Shown: positions 58,866 to 64,000 of the stretch, in pieces
Layout: every line of letters starts with the position of its first letter
How positions within the stretch are numbered: the first letter of the stretch is position 1
DNA from: Verrucomicrobiota bacterium
GTDB taxonomy: Bacteria; Verrucomicrobiota; Verrucomicrobiia; Chthoniobacterales; Terrimicrobiaceae
Length of the DNA: 64,000 bases
Reading direction: 5' to 3'
Assembly: GCA_018970255.1 (NCBI GenBank)
Contig: JAGWWS010000012.1
Coordinates: 1 to 64,000 of the forward strand
Program-made: the position numbers and the translations under genes
Notes under the pieces: generated by a model
Database searches by the model: none
Told to the model about the DNA's origin: nothing
What the model saw: only the letters and a program-made list of their open reading frames with translations

Positions 58866-60050
58866 TCACTGGATGCGCAACGGCTCGGCACCCTCGACCC
58901 CGTGCGGCGAGAGCAGGAACTGGAACACCTGCAGGCTCCGCGCGCGGAACGCCCCGGCGCAGCTCAGCAGGTAGAGCCGCCACATCCTCACGAACTCCTC
59001 GCCGAACTGCGCGCGGAAGTCCGCATACGACCTCATGAACCCCGCCTCCCAGGCCCGCAGCGTGGGCACATAGTATTGACCCAGGTTGTGCAGGTCCTCG
59101 ACGACAAAGAGCCCCTCCGCGGCCTGCAGGACGCGCGATGCGGTCGGCAGCGCGGAATTCGCGAAGATGTATTTCGAAATCCACCGGTCGCACACGCGCG
59201 ACGCCTCGTTCGCCGTGATGGTGTGCAAAAGGAACAGCCCGTCGCCGCCGAGCAGCCCGCCCGCCGCCTGCATGAACGCGCGGTGGTTCTTCGGCCCCAC
59301 ATGCTCGAACATCCCCACGCAGGAGATGCGGTCGAACTTCCCCTCCACATCGCGGTAGTCCTGCATCCGGATTTCCACAGGCAGCCCGGCGCAAACAGCC
59401 TCCGCGTGCCGCTTCTGCTCCTTGGAAATGGTGATGCCCACCACCTCGCAGCCGTGGTTCGCCGCCATGTGGCGCGCGAGCCCGCCCCAGCCGCACCCGA
59501 TGTCCAGCACCCGCATCCCGGGGGTGAGCCCGAGCTTGCGGCACACCAGCTCCATCTTCAATTCCTGCGCGGTCGCGAGGTCGGTTGTGTTGTGGAAATA
59601 CGCGCACGAGTATTGCATCGCCGGGTCGAGCATCACCCCGAAGAAATCGTTCCCGAGGTCGTAGTGCCGCCGCCCCACCACCCGCGCCCGCGTGCGCGTT
59701 TGCAGGTTCAACAGGAGCGACAGCGAGATTTCCACGAGTGCCCGGAAGTTCGGGCGGAACCGCGTGTGGATGCGGCTCCGGATGGCGCGGTAGCAAAGCT
59801 CCTCCAGGTCGTCGCAATCCCACCAGCCCTCCATGTAGGCTTCGCCGAAACCCAGCGTTCCGTCCGCGAGCACCCGCTGGTAGAATTTCGGGTTGTTCAC
59901 CCGGATGTCGCAAGGCCGCACCCCGCCGACCTCGATGTCCGCCTCTGCGAAAAGCTCCGTTACGATTTGCTCGGCCCGCGGCGCCTTCCGGGCGCTTCCG
60001 CGCCCCGCGGCGGCGCGCGCGCCCCCTTGGGTCAAAACCCCGGCCGTCAT
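58866..60050 (-). CDS. cfa: Cyclopropane-fatty-acyl-phospholipid synthase
   Basis: 394 residues from ATG 60050. Adds a methylene bridge to unsaturated phospholipid acyl chains using SAM. Hallmarks: GLGFGEAYMEGWWDCDDLEE, RRHYDLGNDFFGVMLDPAMQ, YSCAYF, SAM site VLDIGCGWGGLARHMA, and CVGMFEHVGPKNH. The ATG overlaps the stop of the 69-residue gene (ATGA), so the start is secure and the extra open frame is not used. It may be transcribed in common with the small gene. Typical of stress and envelope responses, fitting the island. Confidence 0.94.
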   Translation of the reverse strand: MTAGVLTQGGARAAAGRGSARKAPRAEQIVTELFAEADIEVGGVRPCDIRVNNPKFYQRVLADGTLGFGEAYMEGWWDCDDLEELCYRAIRSRIHTRFRPNFRALVEISLSLLLNLQTRTRARVVGRRHYDLGNDFFGVMLDPAMQYSCAYFHNTTDLATAQELKMELVCRKLGLTPGMRVLDIGCGWGGLARHMAANHGCEVVGITISKEQKRHAEAVCAGLPVEIRMQDYRDVEGKFDRISCVGMFEHVGPKNHRAFMQAAGGLLGGDGLFLLHTITANEASRVCDRWISKYIFANSALPTASRVLQAAEGLFVVEDLHNLGQYYVPTLRAWEAGFMRSYADFRAQFGEEFVRMWRLYLLSCAGAFRARSLQVFQFLLSPHGVEGAEPLRIQ

Positions 60051-60256
60051 GCCCGGCGGAACCCCGGTGTGTGTTGCAGGATTTCGAGGAGGATGCGCAA
60101 TTGGTCCTCGGATTGCCGCCGGAGCCACTCCACATGCGGCTCGCCGCGGAATGCTCCAGCGGAATTCGGTGACGGCAGCGGCCGATCGGGCACGATGTCG
60201 AATAGTTCCAGTTGTTCCTCGGTGGTGTTCGGGATGTCGGGGTCTTTGGTTCTCAT
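60047..60256 (-). CDS. Small protein, unknown, coupled to cfa
   Basis: 69 residues from ATG 60256 (MRTKDPDIPNTTEEQLELFD). The end RGEPHVEWLRRQSEDQLRIL and LEILQHTPGFRRA is helical and charged. No family recognised, no signal peptide. Its stop overlaps the cfa ATG by 4 bases, which supports real translation. The GGGG-N-CCCCAT element lies 37 bases upstream. Confidence 0.55.
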   Translation of the reverse strand: MRTKDPDIPNTTEEQLELFDIVPDRPLPSPNSAGAFRGEPHVEWLRRQSEDQLRILLEILQHTPGFRRA

Positions 60257-60293
60257 ACGCCGCCGCCGATACACCGCCGCCCCTCGTTACGAC

Positions 60294-60339
60294 ATGGGGC
60301 GAAAACCCCTCCCCCGCCCTTGCGGGGTTTTCACCCCAT
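60294..60339. promoter_or_regulatory. Double, divergent GGGG-N-CCCCAT elements forming a 16-bp inverted repeat
   Basis: Left arm 60294-60309 (ATGGGG-CGAAAA-CCCC) and right arm 60324-60339 (GGGG-TTTTCA-CCCCAT) are inverted copies with one mismatch, 14 bases apart. Each arm points away from the centre: the left to the 69-residue gene and cfa, the right to the 60407 gene. The arrangement looks like a shared divergent control region. The whole unit could also form a long hairpin. Confidence 0.6.
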
Positions 60340-60406
60340 AGGAATCAAACCGCCACCACGGGCATAAGAGCCACCCGCAGCGCAATCAACCAAACCACTT
60401 CATTCC

Positions 60407-61054
60407 ATGGACCACCTCATCGAGAAATGCTCGGACATCGCCGCCCCGGCGCGCCCCGCGCGGAAATTCAGCATCACGATTATCTACGAGAACCTCGTCT
60501 CCGCCGCCCGCGCCCTCCGCGCCTGCGAACTCCTCCGCAGCGAGGTGGCCGGCGGCTCGAGCCTCGATGTGAATGTCTGGAACATGGCTGTCCTCGGCGA
60601 GGACGCCATTCGCACCCAGGCCGCCTCCGCCGCCTCGCTCGCAGATGTCGTCATTGTCTCCGCCTCCGCGCGCGAAGGCGTCCCCCCGGCCTTCCGCTCT
60701 TGGGTAAATTCCTGGCTCTGGCTGAATCAAAACCGCCGCTGCGCCCTCTTCGCCCTGTTCGGCGACCACACCGGCCCCGCCGCCGTCTCGATGGCCTCCT
60801 ACCTTCGCCGTCAGACACTCCCGCGCGGCATCGATTTCTTTTGCCACCCCGCCATCGACGAACGCGCACTCAGCGCCGTCTCGGTCTTCCAACCCGCCCT
60901 CGCCGCCAGCCCGGGCACCGCGAACGACGAATGGCGCCCCGGTTTGGCCAATTCCGAGACCGCCACCACACGCCAAACCGCCTTCGAACTCGTCGAAGAA
61001 TTCGCCGAAAGCCTCCGCTCCCGCCTCCGCACCCTCAAAGAAAATGCCGCCTGA
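60407..61054 (+). CDS. Hypothetical protein next to a two-component system
   Basis: 215 residues, no signal or membrane segment. The order KFSITIIYENLVSAARALRA, LDVNVWNMAVLGEDAIRTQA, ADVVIVSASAREGVPPAFRS and RCALFALFGDH looks like an alpha/beta Rossmann-type or receiver-like fold, but the acidic phospho-acceptor of a receiver is not clear. Function unknown. It precedes the kinase/regulator pair by 56 bases and may belong to the same signalling module. It has its own GGGG-N-CCCCAT element 67 bases upstream. Confidence 0.6.
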   Translation: MDHLIEKCSDIAAPARPARKFSITIIYENLVSAARALRACELLRSEVAGGSSLDVNVWNMAVLGEDAIRTQAASAASLADVVIVSASAREGVPPAFRSWVNSWLWLNQNRRCALFALFGDHTGPAAVSMASYLRRQTLPRGIDFFCHPAIDERALSAVSVFQPALAASPGTANDEWRPGLANSETATTRQTAFELVEEFAESLRSRLRTLKENAA

Positions 61055-61110
61055 TTGCACGAAAGTGAAAAAAATCCTGCAAGAATCTCCCTTTTCCGCG
61101 TTTGCACTAT

Positions 61111-62658
61111 GTGAAGGCAAAGTCACCCACGCAATTGTCTGATTCGCCCATCCATAACGCCCTACCGGCTGTCAATCATCGGTTCGAAGCCCTCTCCGAG
61201 TGCTCGCCCGACATCATCCTGGAAATCACAGCCGATGGAGTCATCTCCTACGCCAACCCCCAGTCCATCAATATGCTTAGCGTTCCCCCCGATACCATTA
61301 TTGATAAAAACCCCTCTGAAGTCGGTCTCCCTGCAAGTTTTTGCGAGTTTTTAAAAACACTCACCATCTCCACCCTCCGCACCGGGCACACCATGGAGCG
61401 CGACTACGAGTTCATCACCCCCGGCGGCATCCGCATCTTCAATATCCGCACAGCTCCGGTCTCCATGCACGGCCGCGACCCCCTCTCCATCATCGCGAGC
61501 ATCCGCGACCGCACGGACCGCCACCGCCGCGAGGCGGAACTCGAGGCCGCCAGCCAGCGCCTCATGCTCCATGCGAGCAATTCGCCGCTCGCAGTCGTGG
61601 AGTTCGACCGAGACGGGCGCTGCACCACCTGGAACCACCGCGCCGAGGAACTCTTCGGCCCGCGCCCCAATTCCGTCCTTTGGATGTGGAGCGCCGTCAT
61701 CCACCCCGACGACCGCCCGCGCTTTGAGGAGGTTTACCAGCGCCTCCACCGGGGCTCCGAGGCCAGCGCGTTCGCCAGCGCCCGCTTCACCGGGCGCGAC
61801 GGCTCCACCTTTTACGGCGAGTGGCACCTCTCCTGCCTGTTCGACCCCGACGGCCGCCCCGCTTCCGTCCTTTGCTTCGTCAACGACGCCACCGCCCGCG
61901 TGAAGGCGGAGACCGCGCTGCAGCAGTCGAAGGAGCAGCTCGAGGAAACCGTCGCGAACCGCACCTCCCAGCTCCGCAAGACCACCGAGCGCCTCCAAAA
62001 CGAAATCGAAGTGCGCCGCCGCCTCGAGCGCGACCTCATCGAAATCAGCGAGCGCGAGCACCGCCGCATCGGCCAGGACCTCCACGACGGCGTCTGCCAG
62101 GAACTCGCCGGCATCCGTTTTTCCATCGAGGCGATGTCGAAGTCCCGCGCTCCCGCGAAGGCGCTCTCGAAGCAACTCGCCGAACTCGCCGCCGCCGCCA
62201 GCCGCGCCGTCCACCACACCCGCCTCATCTCCCGCGGCCTCGCCCCGCTCGCGCTGGAATCCGTCGAAATTTCCGACGCCCTCGAGGAACTCGCCGCCAA
62301 TTCCTCCACGCTTTTCCAAACCGAATGCTCCTTCACCGCGAAGGGCGCCATCCCGAAGCTCGGCCTCGAGCGCTCCACGAACCTCTACCGCATCGCGCAG
62401 GAGTGCATCCAGAATGCCATCAAGCACGGCGGCGCCACCCGCATCCGCATCCTCCTCGATTGCTCGGGCTCGAAAGGCATCCTCGCCGTCACCGACAACG
62501 GCAGCGGCCTCCCCGAATCCGCCGCGGCGAACGGCGCCCACGCCGGCATGGGCCTCAAAATCATGGGCCACCGCGCCGAAATCCTCCGCGGCACCGTCTC
62601 CTTCCTCTCGCCGAAGGAAGGCGGGCTCTGCGTCCACTGCGTCTTTGAGAAACCATGA
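61111..62658 (+). CDS. PAS-containing NarL-type (HisKA_3) sensor histidine kinase
   Basis: 515 residues from GTG 61111 (a TTG at 61102 is possible). Two PAS domains (residues about 20-140 and 150-275, the second with SVLWMWSAVIHPDDRPRFEE) are followed by a coiled coil and HisKA_3 with phospho-acceptor His in HRRIGQDLHDGVCQELAGI. The ATPase is intact: N-box IAQECIQNAIKHGGA, G1 VTDNGSGLP, G2 GMGLKIMGHRAE. No membrane segment, so a cytoplasmic sensor. It overlaps the response regulator gene by 4 bases, so they form a two-component pair. The start is uncertain because no Shine-Dalgarno is seen. Confidence 0.88.
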   Translation: MKAKSPTQLSDSPIHNALPAVNHRFEALSECSPDIILEITADGVISYANPQSINMLSVPPDTIIDKNPSEVGLPASFCEFLKTLTISTLRTGHTMERDYEFITPGGIRIFNIRTAPVSMHGRDPLSIIASIRDRTDRHRREAELEAASQRLMLHASNSPLAVVEFDRDGRCTTWNHRAEELFGPRPNSVLWMWSAVIHPDDRPRFEEVYQRLHRGSEASAFASARFTGRDGSTFYGEWHLSCLFDPDGRPASVLCFVNDATARVKAETALQQSKEQLEETVANRTSQLRKTTERLQNEIEVRRRLERDLIEISEREHRRIGQDLHDGVCQELAGIRFSIEAMSKSRAPAKALSKQLAELAAAASRAVHHTRLISRGLAPLALESVEISDALEELAANSSTLFQTECSFTAKGAIPKLGLERSTNLYRIAQECIQNAIKHGGATRIRILLDCSGSKGILAVTDNGSGLPESAAANGAHAGMGLKIMGHRAEILRGTVSFLSPKEGGLCVHCVFEKP

Positions 62659-63335
62659 AAAAAGCCCGCAAGCCCCGCCACCGCATCCTCCTTGTCGATG
62701 ACCACCCCATGACCCGCATGGGCCTGAAAATGCTCATCGCCTGCGAGCCCGACCTCGAAGTCTGCGGCGAGGCCGAGTCCGCCGCCGCCGGGCTCGACGC
62801 CTGCATCCGCCTCTCGCCCTCGCTCGTCCTCAGCGATGTCAGCCTCCCCGGCCGCAGCGGGTTTGAACTCGTCCAGGACCTCGCCGCCCGCTGCCCCGGC
62901 ACCCCGGTCCTCATCGTCTCGATGCACCCGGAGGCCGCCTACGCCCGCCGCGCCCTCGAAATCGGCGCCCGCGGCTATGTCATGAAAAGCGAGGATGGCG
63001 GCAGCCTCCTCTCCGCCATCCGCACCGTCCTCTCCGGCCGCATCCATGTGAGCGAATCCGTCGCCGGCCGCCTCCTGGAATTCATCGGCCCCAGGAAAAA
63101 CGGCCACCACACCGGCGTCGAGGCCCTCACCCCGCGCGAATTCGAGGTCTTCAAGCTCCTCGGCGAGGGGCTGCCCACCCGGCTGGTCGCGAGGCGCCTG
63201 AACATGAGCCCGAAGACCGTCGATACCCACTGCTCCCGCATCAAGGAGAAGATGGACGCCCCGACCATGCCGGCCCTCGTGGCCTCCGCCGCCCAATGGC
63301 TCGCGCTGCAAAATGTGGCGCCCGCGGGCGCATGA
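62655..63335 (+). CDS. LuxR/NarL-type response regulator
   Basis: 226 residues. Receiver domain with ILLVDDHPMTRMGLKML, phospho-acceptor Asp in VLSDVSLPGRSGFE, Ser/Lys in VLIVSMHPE and GYVMKSEDG. HTH of the LuxR type is LTPREFEVFKLLGEGLPTRL and SPKTVDTHCSRIKEKM. It is the cognate partner of the preceding kinase (ATGA overlap). The downstream CheB-like gene starts 16 bases on, so all three probably belong to one module. Confidence 0.92.
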   Translation: MKKARKPRHRILLVDDHPMTRMGLKMLIACEPDLEVCGEAESAAAGLDACIRLSPSLVLSDVSLPGRSGFELVQDLAARCPGTPVLIVSMHPEAAYARRALEIGARGYVMKSEDGGSLLSAIRTVLSGRIHVSESVAGRLLEFIGPRKNGHHTGVEALTPREFEVFKLLGEGLPTRLVARRLNMSPKTVDTHCSRIKEKMDAPTMPALVASAAQWLALQNVAPAGA

Positions 63336-63351
63336 ATGGTAATTTCCGCCG

Positions 63352-64000
63352 GTGCCCTCGCAGCCGGTAAAAAAACAAGCCCCACCGAAAAAACATCCCG
63401 CCTTCCCGGTCGCGGTCGTCGCCTGCCCCCCCGGCGATCCCGCGCCGCTCCGCGAATTCCTCGCCGCCCTGCCGAAAACCTTCCCCGGCGCCCTCCTCGT
63501 CGCCGGAGGCTCCCCGGCCCCCACGGGAAAAAAATCCGCCGCCAGTGCCGGCACACGCATCGCCCCGGGGAAAATCCTCCACATCCCCGCTGGAAAAACC
63601 TTCACCGCCACCGGCGGCAAACTCTCAGCCACGCGCAGCCGGCGCCAGCCCCCGCTCGACACCCTCCTTGGCTCGGTCGCCGCGGAATTCGGCGACCATT
63701 CCGCCGCCGTCGTCCTCTCCGCCCATGGCAGCGATGGCGCCCTCGGCACGCGCGCCGTGAAGGAAGCCGGCGGCCTCGTCCTCCTCCAAACCCCGGACCC
63801 GAACGATACCGGATCGCTCCCTGCCAGCATCCTCCTCACGGCATCCGCCGACATCGTTGAATCCCCGCGCACCCTTGCGCTGGAACTCGCCCGCCTCGCC
63901 GCCGCGGCGCACCCGCAGCCCCCACGGACCGGCGCCGCCAGGCACCACTCCTCCGCCGAACAACTCCGCAAACTCGAGGCCATCCTCAAGCGCCAAACCG
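63352..64000 (+). CDS. CheB-CheR fusion, N-terminal part with inactive CheB domain
   Basis: 216 codons from GTG 63352 to the right edge; the rest is outside the window. The CheB-like region reads AFPVAVVACPPGD where active enzymes have PxVxIGASAGG, so the nucleophile Ser is replaced. The VVQHLxPxH strand is replaced by LLVAGGSPAP, with no His. The Asp end is kept as HGSDGALGTRAVKEAGGLVL. This CheB should be inactive. The last residues (AEQLRKLEAILKRQT) look like the start of a CheR domain, so a CheB-CheR fusion is likely. It follows a kinase/regulator pair and is not in a normal chemotaxis cluster. Confidence 0.65.
   Translation, partial: MPSQPVKKQAPPKKHPAFPVAVVACPPGDPAPLREFLAALPKTFPGALLVAGGSPAPTGKKSAASAGTRIAPGKILHIPAGKTFTATGGKLSATRSRRQPPLDTLLGSVAAEFGDHSAAVVLSAHGSDGALGTRAVKEAGGLVLLQTPDPNDTGSLPASILLTASADIVESPRTLALELARLAAAAHPQPPRTGAARHHSSAEQLRKLEAILKRQT

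Noticed and set aside
63336-63860. Forward open frame from ATG 63336 (Arg/Pro-rich)
   Set aside because: It is a shadow of the CheB-CheR frame, which starts at GTG 63352 and matches the family; the Arg/Pro-rich product has no domain.
1-64000. Search by eye for tRNA, rRNA, CRISPR arrays, insertion sequences, attachment sites and origins
   Set aside because: No candidate was seen. Intergenic regions are short, no direct-repeat array or transposase was found, and no tRNA-like cloverleaf was recognised.

Overview
The window is high-GC bacterial DNA, tightly packed, with most genes in short operons that overlap by 1-4 bases (ATGA, GTGA or TGATG junctions). Gene content points to Verrucomicrobiota or a close PVC relative. 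The clues are a stand-alone SWIB-domain protein, a DUF1504-type Na+/H+ antiporter, DUF2851 and TIGR03790 proteins, an RCC1-like/Ig-like secreted protein remnant, a choice-of-anchor-D protein, and many leaders rich in A and C that lack a Shine-Dalgarno sequence. No rRNA, tRNA, CRISPR array or insertion sequence was seen. No gene-free stretch exceeds about 215 bases.

Left part (1-29 kb) is mainly housekeeping. It holds a truncated secreted protein and a frameshifted RCC1-like remnant (1-643), an MgtE-type Mg2+ transporter, dnaE, thiD, an AsmA-like protein, and an ExbB/ExbD/ExbD energy-transduction operon with a secreted TPR protein. A forward run follows: a SurA/PpiD-like chaperone, a TPR protein, metG, an LpxL-type acyltransferase, an ABC2 transporter and dgt. 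It ends at a bidirectional terminator facing the SWIB gene. Next come a type III polyketide synthase operon (methyltransferase, FAD oxidoreductase, PKS) directly downstream of riboflavin synthase, the antiporter-HAD-folB operon, a DUF2851/TIGR03790/metallo-hydrolase operon, and recN.

Middle (29-38 kb): a signalling block in which a hybrid kinase and a small kinase-like protein both keep the phospho-acceptor H-box but lack a recognisable ATP-binding site. They flank a receiver/degenerate HD-GYP protein. Then come two lipoproteins, a TPR protein, a TIM-barrel isomerase and a protein resembling archaeo-eukaryotic primases.

Right part (38-60 kb): a cell-envelope and exopolysaccharide island. It contains Hsp20, a membrane-anchored clan-A glycosidase, a DD-carboxypeptidase, glmS, two DUF2334 (deacetylase-like) proteins, a NarL-type regulator, a hydrolase/phosphoribosyltransferase/erythromycin-esterase operon, and one operon coding for BcsB-like, DUF2334-like, NfrA-like, NfrB-like and WecB proteins, followed by a cyclopropane-fatty-acid synthase. 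GlmS (glucosamine-6-P), WecB (UDP-ManNAc), NfrB (polymerising glycosyltransferase with c-di-GMP-type MshEN modules) and NfrA (outer-membrane export) together suggest a pathway like the E. coli NGR amino-sugar polysaccharide. Nearly every transcription unit in this island is preceded by a short element, GGGG-N(4-7)-CCCCAT, always oriented with CCCCAT towards the gene. This may define a local regulon.

Right edge (60-64 kb): a small unknown protein, a two-PAS NarL-family histidine kinase with its LuxR-type regulator, and the start of a CheB-CheR fusion whose CheB part has lost its catalytic Ser and His.
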